From Finegoldia magna_J (GTDB taxonomy: Bacteria > Bacillota > Clostridia > Tissierellales > Peptoniphilaceae): a DNA stretch of 64,000 bases. The stretch is taken from positions 186,001 to 250,000 of the forward strand of contig NZ_NDYF01000010.1 of assembly GCF_002243175.1 (NCBI RefSeq). Reading direction: 5' to 3'. The notes beneath the pieces are model-generated. The model saw only the letters and a program-made list of their open reading frames with translations. It was not told where the DNA came from and did not search any database. Below are positions 28,016-37,052 of this stretch, in pieces. The position numbers and the translations under genes were made by a program. How positions within the stretch are numbered: the first letter of the stretch is position 1; every line of letters starts with the position of its first letter.

Positions 28016-28837
28016 ATGAATAAGGACAGCAAAATTATAAATATATATGTAAACGATAACCAAAAATCACTTGAAACAGCTTTAATTGTCAAAGAAAAAT
28101 TAGAACAAAAAGGATTCAAACCTACTTTTGATTTTGATGAGAATGCGCTGATTAATCTTTGTATCGGTGGAGATGGAGCATTCTTAAGAGCAGTTCACAA
28201 ATACGAATTTTCAACTATTCCTTTTGTCGGAATAAATACTGGACACTTAGGATTTTATCAAGAAATTCTAATCCCTAACATAGACAAATTCATTTCAGAT
28301 TTAATTAACGAGAATTACGGAATCGAAAAAATTTCCCTACTAGAATCTAAAACCGCAATCAGAAATAGCAGCAAAACTTATACACACAAAGCACTGAACG
28401 AATTCGTAGTAAAAAGTGATGACTCATCGATTGTATATTTGGATGTATACATCGATGATAACCACTTAGAGTCCTTTGCTGGAGATGGAATAATAGTATC
28501 CACTCCTTCTGGGTCAACTGCGTATAACTTCTCAGCTGGTGGATCTGTATTGTATCACGGGCTTGATGGTTTCCAAGTGACACCTCTTGCACCAATTAAC
28601 TCAAAAGCATACCGTTCGCTTTTAAATTCTCTTGTAGTTCCATCAAAAAGTAACGTTACATTGTATTTTAGAGATCACAATTTTGACAGAAAAAGTTCCA
28701 TAGTTCTAGCTGATGGATTGAACAGAAGTTATGATAATGTAGATTATGTAAACTTCACTTATTCAGATCAATATATCAATAAATTAGTTTTCTTAAAAGA
28801 CTGGTATTGGTTAAATATCAAAGACAAATTCTTATAA
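28016..28837 (+). CDS. nadK: NAD kinase
   Basis: Phosphorylates NAD to NADP. The 273-residue protein has GGDGA at 51-55 and the second motif STPSGSTAYN (about 162-171), both diagnostic. TATAAT at 27975-27980 lies upstream, inside the divergent promoter region shared with the pseudouridine synthase gene. Confidence 0.95.
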   Translation: MNKDSKIINIYVNDNQKSLETALIVKEKLEQKGFKPTFDFDENALINLCIGGDGAFLRAVHKYEFSTIPFVGINTGHLGFYQEILIPNIDKFISDLINENYGIEKISLLESKTAIRNSSKTYTHKALNEFVVKSDDSSIVYLDVYIDDNHLESFAGDGIIVSTPSGSTAYNFSAGGSVLYHGLDGFQVTPLAPINSKAYRSLLNSLVVPSKSNVTLYFRDHNFDRKSSIVLADGLNRSYDNVDYVNFTYSDQYINKLVFLKDWYWLNIKDKFL

Positions 28838-28844
28838 GCAATAA

Positions 28845-28895
28845 AAAAACATGGATTGCAATGAATCATCAAAGCTATCCATGTTTTGTTTTATT
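28845..28895. terminator. Bidirectional terminator
   Basis: AAAACATGGAT pairs with ATCCATGTTTT over an inner imperfect stem, with A and T runs on either side, between convergent nadK and the penicillin-binding protein gene. Confidence 0.8.
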
Positions 28896-30309
28896 TTTCT
28901 AATCCCAATTCATTAATTGCTGCGTTGAGCATTTTTGAAGCTATAGGTCCTGCAGTTTTTACACCATAAGAGTTATCATCTTCTAAAATAACTGCTATCG
29001 CAAATTTTGGTTTTTTTGCCGGTGCAGCAGCTACAAACCAAGCATGTGTACTTGTTTTATCTTTAATTTCTGCCGTACCTGATTTTGCGATTACAGATGT
29101 ACTAACATTAAGTGTATCGTAACTTTCTGCAGTAGATCTCAAATAATCTTTTAAGTTTTCCATATTCTTCTTATTGCCAACTTCAGATAATAATTCTGGC
29201 TTAGTTTCTTTAATTACTTTTCCTTCTGAATCTATTATTTGACTAACCAAGTAAGGTTTCAACATTTGTCCATCATTTGCTACAGCGCTCATTGCCATAG
29301 CCATATTCAATGGAGTTACCAAAGTTTCTCCTTGTCCAAAACTTGTCGTTGCAATATCTGCATCACTTTTTGTTTTTGTATATCCATTAATGCTTACTGC
29401 TACTGGCAAATCAAAAGGAATTTTCTTGCCAATCATAAATTTTGAAGCATTGTCTTGCAAAATTTTATTGCCCAATTTTACACCTTGCGATGCAAAATAA
29501 ACATTTGATGATTTTTCAAGAGCTTTTCTCAAATCCGTCTCTCCAAAAACAGCGCCGTTGTTATTAGAAATTGTGTATTTATTAAACTCAATTGTACCAG
29601 TATTATCTTCTACAACTTTATCAACTTTGTCTTCATTTTCTAATATTGCATTACCAGTAATTATTTTAAAAACCGATCCTGGAGTATACATTCCTTGCGT
29701 TGCACGATTTAATAATGGAGATGTCTCCCTATTCAAAAGTTCTTGCCATTGTGATGAAACTTCGTTTGGATTATATGAAGGGAAAGTTGACATTACATAA
29801 ACTTCACCAGTTGTCGGATTCATCATTACGATTGAACCTTTTTTGCCGTCTAATAAATTGTACGCAAGTTTTTGTAAAGTGGAATTTGTTGTCAAAACAA
29901 GATCGTTACCTTTATTGTTTGAGCTTACTATATTTCTCAATTGCGATAAAGGAGTATCTTTGTTAATGTTTAACAATTCTTTCATATACGATTTTTCAAG
30001 ACCAGCTGTACCGTAAGTTTTTGAATTGTATCCAGTTATATTTCCATAAATATCTGCATAATCGAAAAATCTATAATTTTTCCCAGATGAATCTTTCTTA
30101 GTTTCGACCAAAACATTCTTATCTCTATCATAGATTGTTCCACGTTCAACCTTATCTTCATCTACCCACAACCTTTTGTTGTATTCATTGTTTGCAATTT
30201 TATCAGCTTTTACTATTTGGAAATAAGTCAAATACAAAACCAACAATACAAATAAAGTCATCAAGAAAGATAAAACCACAATAATTCTTTTGTTCATTTT
30301 ATTTTGCAT
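28891..30309 (-). CDS. Penicillin-binding protein (class B transpeptidase, PbpA-like)
   Basis: Cross-links peptidoglycan at the outer face of the membrane. ATG 30309 gives 472 residues with one N-terminal membrane helix (about 8-30), a short dimerisation domain (VERGTIYDR, 54-62) and the transpeptidase domain with S212-V-F-K215, S267-S-N269 and K409-S-G-T412. Longer in-frame starts inside the upstream ftsW/rodA gene lack a ribosome-binding site. Overlap with the FtsW/RodA gene by 11 bases indicates the cognate SEDS-PBP pair. Confidence 0.93.
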   Translation of the reverse strand: MQNKMNKRIIVVLSFLMTLFVLLVLYLTYFQIVKADKIANNEYNKRLWVDEDKVERGTIYDRDKNVLVETKKDSSGKNYRFFDYADIYGNITGYNSKTYGTAGLEKSYMKELLNINKDTPLSQLRNIVSSNNKGNDLVLTTNSTLQKLAYNLLDGKKGSIVMMNPTTGEVYVMSTFPSYNPNEVSSQWQELLNRETSPLLNRATQGMYTPGSVFKIITGNAILENEDKVDKVVEDNTGTIEFNKYTISNNNGAVFGETDLRKALEKSSNVYFASQGVKLGNKILQDNASKFMIGKKIPFDLPVAVSINGYTKTKSDADIATTSFGQGETLVTPLNMAMAMSAVANDGQMLKPYLVSQIIDSEGKVIKETKPELLSEVGNKKNMENLKDYLRSTAESYDTLNVSTSVIAKSGTAEIKDKTSTHAWFVAAAPAKKPKFAIAVILEDDNSYGVKTAGPIASKMLNAAINELGLEK

Positions 30310-31633
30310 AAATATCTTCCTCTCCTTGATCAGTTGAACAGAATTGTAAAATCGCAAGGCAAATAAATGACATCGCCATTGAAGTACCACCGTAACTTAC
30401 AAATGGTATCGTAATTCCTGTCAAAGGAACCAACTTCATAACACCACCAAACATAACAAGCCCTTGAATTGCAAAAATAACAGAAATTCCAAGCGCTACA
30501 ATCTTGTAGAATTTATTTGATTGATACAACGAAATTTTCATTCCCCTGTAAATCAAAATCAAGAACAACATTATTACACCCATTCCTGTGAAAGTTCCCA
30601 TTTCTTCGCAAATCGCAGCGAAAATAAAATCGCTTGTGACTACAGGAACTACATCCGGTCTTCCTAATCCAAGACCCGTTCCAAAAAATCCTCCACTCGC
30701 AATCGCAAACAAAGCTTGTGTGATTTGATAACCTATTCCATCGATATTCTTCCATGGATCAAGCCATGTAGACACCCTTATTCTTATATGAGAAAAAAGC
30801 ATATACGCAGCCACCGCCCCGACAATCGCTATGAATAAATTTAATAAAATTAATCTGATGTCTTCTTGATTTACAATTTGGTAAACTAAGAATAATCCGT
30901 AAAAAATCATTGCAGTTCCCAAATCTTTTTGCAAGAAAAACATACCTATAAATAAATAAACAACTATCATCAAGAAATATCTTTTGATTACAGGTAGATA
31001 TTTTTTGTATTTTTGCGCTGACTTTATATTTATCTTATCTAACAAATCAGTGTTGTAATCATAACTAGCAAGGAAAAATACATACAATATTTTCGTAATT
31101 TCAGACGGTTGGAAACCAACCCCGAATATGCTAATCCAGTTTCTAGCTCCGTATTTATCTTCAGCGAGAACTAGTGTCATTAGAAACATCACAACACAAC
31201 CTATTAAATAAAGTGCCGTGAATTTGTACCATTTTTTGTAGCTTTTTAAAATAAAAAATGTTCCAAAAAACAATAGTATCCCAATGGTAAACCACATTAT
31301 TTGCTTCAATCCTTCATAAGGATTAAGCCTGTAAATCACGATTACACCAATACTAAAAAGCATACAAGCGATTTGTAATATATATCCATCACCTTTAGTG
31401 ATTTTTGTTACGTATTTATTTGCCAAAAACATTAAAATTGTAGCAAACAAAAAGTAAGCTAAGGCTTTCGGATCTAATTCTTTTTCATTTGATCCCAAAG
31501 CTAGAAAAAAACCAAATATGTTAAACAGTAATATCAAATAAACTGGTTTAATCATCTTACTATTTACACGCATTGGTTTTAAGTTATCGATAAATTCTTT
31601 AAATCTGCTATTTTTCTTACGTTTAGTTTGCAT
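30299..31633 (-). CDS. SEDS peptidoglycan glycosyltransferase (FtsW/RodA family)
   Basis: Polymerises lipid II; 444 residues with about ten to twelve membrane segments. The signature GLGLGRPDVVPVVTSDFIFA and PFVSYGGTSM near the C-terminus are classic. Its gene overlaps both the FHA gene (upstream) and the PBP gene (downstream), as in actinobacterial and clostridial FHA-rodA-pbpA clusters. ATG 31633 is used; a GTG four codons earlier is possible. Whether it acts in division or elongation cannot be told. Confidence 0.93.
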   Translation of the reverse strand: MQTKRKKNSRFKEFIDNLKPMRVNSKMIKPVYLILLFNIFGFFLALGSNEKELDPKALAYFLFATILMFLANKYVTKITKGDGYILQIACMLFSIGVIVIYRLNPYEGLKQIMWFTIGILLFFGTFFILKSYKKWYKFTALYLIGCVVMFLMTLVLAEDKYGARNWISIFGVGFQPSEITKILYVFFLASYDYNTDLLDKINIKSAQKYKKYLPVIKRYFLMIVVYLFIGMFFLQKDLGTAMIFYGLFLVYQIVNQEDIRLILLNLFIAIVGAVAAYMLFSHIRIRVSTWLDPWKNIDGIGYQITQALFAIASGGFFGTGLGLGRPDVVPVVTSDFIFAAICEEMGTFTGMGVIMLFLILIYRGMKISLYQSNKFYKIVALGISVIFAIQGLVMFGGVMKLVPLTGITIPFVSYGGTSMAMSFICLAILQFCSTDQGEEDIYAK

Positions 31634-32129
31634 CTTTGTCACCATTTACAAACATAAATTCAATTTGTCCGATATCTATCAAATCTTTGTCGTTCAATCT
31701 TGCAGAATTAATCAATTTATTTCCATTCAAAAAAGTTCCATTAGCAGAGTTCAAATCCTCTATATAATAATTATTTTTTTCTTTATAAATACGTGCATGT
31801 CTCTTCGATATAAACCTATCTTTTAATGCAACTTGATTGCTGTCGTCTCTTCCTATAGTAGCAGTTCTTCCTATAAAATAATGCTCTTGTATTTTAAAAG
31901 GCAAATTTTCTTTTCTATTAATTAGTTTTAAATAAGTATTTGAACTGTAATTCATATTGTTTGTTCCTTTTATGTCCAAATAAATCATCTTGATTATGTT
32001 GAAAATAAAATAGTAAATTATTATTACAAATAAATATTTAAAAAACATAGAAATTAAATTATATAATTTTAAATTTGGAGTAATTTGTATAGAAAAGAAT
32101 GCGTCCAATATGTCAATAATGTATTTCAT
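31623..32129 (-). CDS. FHA-domain membrane protein
   Basis: A 168-residue protein with one membrane helix (about 30-50) and a C-terminal forkhead-associated domain showing GRDDSNQVAL, SKRHARI and NSANGTFLNG, the phosphothreonine-binding loops. Such proteins recruit Ser/Thr-phosphorylated partners to wall synthesis. ATG 32129 has GGAG at the right spacing; an ATG three codons earlier lies within that site. It leads the FHA-SEDS-PBP operon; no kinase gene is in view. Confidence 0.85.
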   Translation of the reverse strand: MKYIIDILDAFFSIQITPNLKLYNLISMFFKYLFVIIIYYFIFNIIKMIYLDIKGTNNMNYSSNTYLKLINRKENLPFKIQEHYFIGRTATIGRDDSNQVALKDRFISKRHARIYKEKNNYYIEDLNSANGTFLNGNKLINSARLNDKDLIDIGQIEFMFVNGDKDAN

Positions 32130-32217
32130 AGGCTCCATCCTTTCTCATTTTTATCCTAATCTAATATATCATATTTTGGACTTAAAAAATGAATAATAAA
32201 GTTACAATTTGTCAAAA

Positions 32218-32790
32218 TTAATCCTCAAATATAACAGAATCGTCGGTGAATCCTTTAATTCTTGCCAATGATTCTATTGTATAACCTTGTTGTCTTAAAT
32301 TGTCTCCACCTTTTTGAAAAACTTTTTCGATTAAAATTCCAATTCCTTCAACAGTTGCATTCGCTTGTGAACAAATATCAATCAAACCTTCCAACGCTTT
32401 ACCATTTGCAAGGAAGTCATCAATCAATAAAACATGATCATTTTCATTTAAGTACTCTTTTGAAACCATTACTTCGTAGCTTCTATTTTTAGTAAAACTA
32501 AACACTTCTGTTCTGTAGCAGTTGTCTCCCAAAGTTTTTGAACTTGTTTTTTTGGCAAAAACAACCGGGCAATTAAATCTAATTCCACAAGCATACGCAA
32601 TTGCTATTCCGCTAACTTCAATCGTAAGTATTTTGTTTATTTTTTTATCCTTAAATTTTTCGTAAAATTCATTTGCCAAATCTTCAAAAAGAACAGGATC
32701 AATCATGTGATTAATGAACCTGTCTACCTTAAGTATATTTCCTGGTAATACTTGACCATCTTTCATTATTCTCTCTTCAAGTTTTCTCAT
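32218..32790 (-). CDS. xpt: Xanthine phosphoribosyltransferase
   Basis: Salvages xanthine to XMP with PRPP. The 190-residue protein has the PRPP-binding motif VLLIDDFLANGKA (about 125-137) and the family-specific VFAKK and SLARI segments. No purine riboswitch precedes it. With the xanthine-type permease at 16.4 kb and nucleoside importer at 10.4 kb it suggests strong purine salvage. Ribosome-binding site AGGAGAG. Confidence 0.94.
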   Translation of the reverse strand: MRKLEERIMKDGQVLPGNILKVDRFINHMIDPVLFEDLANEFYEKFKDKKINKILTIEVSGIAIAYACGIRFNCPVVFAKKTSSKTLGDNCYRTEVFSFTKNRSYEVMVSKEYLNENDHVLLIDDFLANGKALEGLIDICSQANATVEGIGILIEKVFQKGGDNLRQQGYTIESLARIKGFTDDSVIFED

Positions 32791-32860
32791 ATTTCTCTCC
32801 TAGAATTTAATATAGTATATTATACATACAATATCAAAAAATCTCAATATTTGCCAATTT

Positions 32861-32903
32861 AAAAAATATCACTTACCCTAAAAATATAAGAGCAAGTGAT
32901 ATC
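32861..32903 (-). terminator. Terminator of the glycogen operon
   Basis: ATATCACTT and AAGTGATAT form a 9-10 bp stem with a T-rich tail on the minus strand, downstream of pgm. Confidence 0.8.
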
Positions 32904-32909
32904 TTAAAA

Positions 32910-34607
32910 TTATTTAACATTCATCATTTTTTCTTTTGCTATTTTTTCAATATCCAAAACTTTTTGTTCTGCTTTTTCTTTTGAATCTGCAACAGAATAT
33001 ATATATAATTTTATTTTTGGCTCAGTTCCAGAAGGTCTTAATGCATACCATGACCCATCGTCGTAATAATATTTCAAAACATTTGATCTTGGAGTTCCAA
33101 AATCTTTGTAATTTACATCGTAGTCTTTTGTTTCAACTAATTTTGTAGAACCTATTTCATTAATTGGATTGTGTCTGAATTCTTCCATAATTCTTCCGAT
33201 TTTTTCTTGACCATCCAATCCTTCTAATACTACTGAAGAAAGTGAGTTTTCGTGATAACCAAATTCTTCATACAAATCATTTAAAACGTCTATCAAAGTC
33301 TTTCCTTGTTTCTTGTAAAAAGCTAACATTTCTGAAATCATCATTGAAGAACTTACCGCATCCTTATCTCTTACAAATGTTCCGTAAGAATAACCAATGC
33401 TTTCTTCATATCCAAATACCCAAGATTTTTCTCCAGTTTTTTCGTATTCATTAGCTTTTCCACATACATTTTTGAATCCAGTTAATGTTTCTATCATTTC
33501 AACGCCGTATTTTTTAGCAATTTTAGCTGACAAATCTCCTGTTACAATTGATTTTACAACTACAGGATTTTCTGGCAAATCGTGTTTTTCGTATCTTTGA
33601 CTCAAAATATAATTAGTCAATAAAGCTCCGATTTTATTTCCATCTAAGAAGACATATTCACCATCACTTAAAACTTCCACAGCAGTTCTATCAGCGTCAG
33701 GGTCAGTTGCCAATAACAAATCAGCTCCAACTTCTTTTCCTAAATTGATAGCATATTCAAACGCTTCTGGATTTTCAGGATTTGGATAAGGAACAGTCGT
33801 AAAATCACTGTCTGGATTTTCTTGTTCTTTTACTACGTAGACATTTTTAAATCCTCTGACATCTAAGATATGTCTTACAAATCTATTTCCAGTCCCATTC
33901 AATGGAGTGTAAACTATTTTTACATCTTTATCAATATTGTCGTCATTAATTGTAAGGCTAAGCACATCTTCAAAGTAATCTTTGTCCAAATTTTCACCAA
34001 AATATTCTATTTTCTCTTCAGCTATTAATTTTTCGAAATCTCCTATCTTCACTTCAGTAAAACTTTCGATTTTGTCCAAATTATTCAAAATTTCATTAGC
34101 TTTATCTTCAAGAATTTGGCTACCTTCTTCCCAATAGGCCTTGTATCCATTGTATTCTTTTGGATTGTGAGAAGCTGTAATCATAATCCCTGAAATACAA
34201 TTGAATTTTCTTATGGAATAAGACAACATAGGTGTTGGTCTAATATCGTCAGACAAGTAAACTTTTATTCCATTAGAAGCTAATACATTTGCTGATATTT
34301 CTGCAAATTCTTTGGAGAATTTTCTGACATCGTAGCTAATGCTTACGCCTCTTTTCAAAGCTTCTTCTCCGTAGTGTTTTATAGTATCAGCAAGTGCTTG
34401 TGTTGTTTTCATTATATTGTACTTGTTCATTCTATTTGTACCTGCACCGATTTTTCCTCTCAAACCTGCAGTACCAAATTCTAATGATTTATAAAATCTA
34501 TCTTTTATTTCTTCATCATTATCTTTTATTGACATTAATTCGTCTCTTGTTTCTTGATCATAAGACTCATCATTCAACCATTCATTGTATACTTTTAAAT
34601 AATCCAT
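32910..34607 (-). CDS. Phosphoglucomutase/phosphomannomutase
   Basis: Interconverts glucose 1-phosphate and glucose 6-phosphate, linking glycogen metabolism to glycolysis. The 565 residues are of the PgcA/long PGM type. The phosphoserine loop is TASHNP at 144-149 (S146), the metal loop DPDADR lies near 272-277, and the C-terminal phosphate-binding loop RPSGTEPK is present. It is the last gene of the glycogen operon, 9 bases after the C39-like gene. Confidence 0.94.
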   Translation of the reverse strand: MDYLKVYNEWLNDESYDQETRDELMSIKDNDEEIKDRFYKSLEFGTAGLRGKIGAGTNRMNKYNIMKTTQALADTIKHYGEEALKRGVSISYDVRKFSKEFAEISANVLASNGIKVYLSDDIRPTPMLSYSIRKFNCISGIMITASHNPKEYNGYKAYWEEGSQILEDKANEILNNLDKIESFTEVKIGDFEKLIAEEKIEYFGENLDKDYFEDVLSLTINDDNIDKDVKIVYTPLNGTGNRFVRHILDVRGFKNVYVVKEQENPDSDFTTVPYPNPENPEAFEYAINLGKEVGADLLLATDPDADRTAVEVLSDGEYVFLDGNKIGALLTNYILSQRYEKHDLPENPVVVKSIVTGDLSAKIAKKYGVEMIETLTGFKNVCGKANEYEKTGEKSWVFGYEESIGYSYGTFVRDKDAVSSSMMISEMLAFYKKQGKTLIDVLNDLYEEFGYHENSLSSVVLEGLDGQEKIGRIMEEFRHNPINEIGSTKLVETKDYDVNYKDFGTPRSNVLKYYYDDGSWYALRPSGTEPKIKLYIYSVADSKEKAEQKVLDIEKIAKEKMMNVK

Positions 34608-34616
34608 AAAATCCTC

Positions 34617-35235
34617 CTATTGATAATAAATTAATCCTTTATACAAAGACTTTTCCTTAAACCATTTTTCTAAATCATACACTCTCTTTGTTCCCCAGTT
34701 TGAGCATTCAATTTTCCAGCTATCATCATAGTAAATCGCAGTTATCGTAACCCAATGAAATTTAACATCAGGATTTTTGTGATTTAATGTTAACATCAAA
34801 ACCGGATAACCATTTGCTATTGCACCGATAATATATGTCACTATGTTTCTGATTTTCCAAGTAAAATTGTAGTTTTGTGTCACCAAACTCATTCCGTTTT
34901 TCTTGGCATACTTTCGAATACCACTGTTCATTGGAAACAAAAATGGCACGCCGTATATTTTAGGTTTAACAAATGTAGATAGCTTGTCAGCAAATTTTAT
35001 ATAATCAGTCTTGGTTATCGGACTGTCTATAAAATTTTCAGGAACTAACTTAGCATATTCTTTTTTTGTATTTGCAATGTAGATGAAAAAATTTGTGATA
35101 GCAATCACTGAACAACCTTTTTTTCGTTAGGTAGTTTGAATGCAAAACATACTCAAACCATTGTTGATCTCCACCGAAAAAACCTTCAATATTCAAAATT
35201 CTATCTACATCTTTAAGTTCATATCTAGTATCCAT
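34617..35235 (-). pseudogene. Peptidase C39-like protein, frameshifted in a 7-A tract
   Basis: Starting at ATG 35235 (overlapping the pulA stop as TAATG, with GGAG upstream), the frame reads to the run of seven A (35118-35124 on the plus strand as T) and then ends early. Six A would join it to the second frame, giving about 205 residues with a C39-like cysteine-peptidase pattern: GCSVIAITN (Cys, about 41), FHWVTITAIYYDD (His) and ECSNWG (Asn). The lesion is directly before the catalytic Cys. It has no known glycogen role; the context is unusual. Loss of function, phase variation or sequencing error are all possible. Confidence 0.65.
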
Positions 35236-37043
35236 TATTTCTCCATACTTATAGAATATACCCCGCTTTTTCTCCCATCAATCAAAATCACATTGTCTGT
35301 TACTTGTGTCTCAATTATTTTGTCATCAAAAATCTTCGTGCATTTTACGAAATTTTTAAAATAATCGTTCAAATCAAATTCGAATTTTTCTCCCGAATTA
35401 ATAAAAACAAGCAAAAATCCTCTATCATTTTTAATACTAAAACAAATACAAAAATCATTTACATCGAAAAATTTTATTTTGTTTTTAATCTCATTTTCAT
35501 CTTTTAAATTAAATTCTGGATGTGTTTTTCTAAATTCAATAAGCGATTTTACATATTGGAATACTTCGTTGTTATAATTCTTCAATTTCCAATCCACTGC
35601 ATTAACATCAAGCGGTAGATTATAAGTATTTTTAAACATCAATTTACTTCTCAAGAATTCATTTCCACAATGGAAAAAAGGTATCCCTTGACTTAGCATT
35701 ATCAAATCAAAACAAAGTTTTGTCGATATTACGATATCCGTATTTGTTTTAAGCAATTTATCTTGAAGTATTAAATTATCGTGTGAATTAAAATAGTTAA
35801 TAGTTTCATTAGGATTTTTGCAAAATCCACGTCTTTTTTCATCATAGTCAATCGATCCACAAATTCCAGTTTCTAAAGCGATTTTATCTACATTTTTTTG
35901 AACAAAACCTGTAGAATTATCATCGTTATCACCTTTAATGGCATTCCTGAAAAAAGGATTGAATAAAGCATAAGCTTTTACTTTTTGACTACCAAAAGTG
36001 GTTCTTTTGTTTTTTGGTAATGGAGATTCGTCTGCCGCCCAAGGTTCTCCGTAAATAATTACATTTTCATCGATTTTTCGAAGTTCACATACGATTTTAT
36101 CAGTTGTTTCTGAATCTATTAAAGCCATTAAATCAAATCTGAAACCATCAATGTGAAATTCTTTTTGAAAATACAATAAGCTGTCGATAATAAATTTTCT
36201 CACAAATTCATCTTCGGTATTTAATTCATTGCCAACTCCAGATCCATTCGTGAAATCTCCGTTATTATCACATCTATAAAATTGTGGATAAATCAAATTA
36301 AATGGATGATCTTTGTTTCTAAAAGTGTGATTGTATACAACATCCATAATCACCCCAATATTATTTTCATGCAAAGTTTGAATCATTTTCTTGAATTCGA
36401 TAATTCGTTTTTTGGGATTATCTGGTTCTGTAGAAAAGCTTCCTTCAATACAATTATAATTTTCAGGATTGTATCCCCAATTGTAATTATCTTCAGAAAA
36501 ACTTTCGGAATTTCTCTCATCTACACCTACAAAATCAAAAACAGGCATCAAATGAACATGTGTTATCCCCAAATTTTTCAAATGATTTATTCCTGAAACA
36601 TCATTTTCTTCTACCAATCCTAAAAATTTTCCTCTATGATTTTCATCAACTTTACTGGAAATATCTGAAGAATAATCTTTTATGGACAATTCATAGATTA
36701 TAGCTTCATTTCTGTTTGCTATTTTGTATTGTTCATCAGCAAAACCTTCTAGATTTGTGGAATTCAAATCTACGACACATGACTTTAAGCTATTAATTGA
36801 TGAAGCTTTGCAAAATGGATCTACAATTTCAAACTCATCATCAAGCTGATATTTGTAATAAATTCCATCCAAATCTCCTTCAACCTTGACTTCAAAATAC
36901 CCATCACTTTTTTTCATATCAATGGATTTGTATCTGACATCATCGAAATTTTCGTACAATAATAACTTGACATTAGTTATTTGCGGAGCATAAATCTTAA
37001 AAACTGTATATTCTTTGTTGTAATTAAACCCTAACTCATACAT
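35235..37043 (-). CDS. pulA: Type I pullulanase
   Basis: Hydrolyses alpha-1,6 branches in glycogen or pullulan. At 602 residues it has an N-terminal CBM48-like domain (1-100) and a GH13 barrel with the type I signature YNWGYNP (about 187-193), DVVYNH, the nucleophile region DGFRFDLMA, the acid GEPW and the NSHDN transition-state motif. No signal peptide, so it is cytoplasmic and probably acts on stored glycogen. It lies 9 bases after the GlgP-like gene. Confidence 0.93.
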   Translation of the reverse strand: MYELGFNYNKEYTVFKIYAPQITNVKLLLYENFDDVRYKSIDMKKSDGYFEVKVEGDLDGIYYKYQLDDEFEIVDPFCKASSINSLKSCVVDLNSTNLEGFADEQYKIANRNEAIIYELSIKDYSSDISSKVDENHRGKFLGLVEENDVSGINHLKNLGITHVHLMPVFDFVGVDERNSESFSEDNYNWGYNPENYNCIEGSFSTEPDNPKKRIIEFKKMIQTLHENNIGVIMDVVYNHTFRNKDHPFNLIYPQFYRCDNNGDFTNGSGVGNELNTEDEFVRKFIIDSLLYFQKEFHIDGFRFDLMALIDSETTDKIVCELRKIDENVIIYGEPWAADESPLPKNKRTTFGSQKVKAYALFNPFFRNAIKGDNDDNSTGFVQKNVDKIALETGICGSIDYDEKRRGFCKNPNETINYFNSHDNLILQDKLLKTNTDIVISTKLCFDLIMLSQGIPFFHCGNEFLRSKLMFKNTYNLPLDVNAVDWKLKNYNNEVFQYVKSLIEFRKTHPEFNLKDENEIKNKIKFFDVNDFCICFSIKNDRGFLLVFINSGEKFEFDLNDYFKNFVKCTKIFDDKIIETQVTDNVILIDGRKSGVYSISMEK

Positions 37044-37052
37044 TTATAACTC

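Noticed and set aside
28891..30390. Longer start for the penicillin-binding protein
   Set aside because: The extra N-terminus would overlap the FtsW/RodA gene by about 90 bases and has no ribosome-binding site; ATG 30309 fits the membrane-anchor layout.
32791..32860. Possible purine riboswitch before xpt
   Set aside because: The leader is too short and lacks the three-way-junction core seen in xpt riboswitches; none was found before the nucleoside transporter or xanthine permease either.
35118..35124. Classical -1 ribosomal slippage at the A7 tract
   Set aside because: The A tract is in a phase that needs a +1 shift or loss of one A to join the frames, so -1 slippage does not restore the product. 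Slippage during transcription remains possible.
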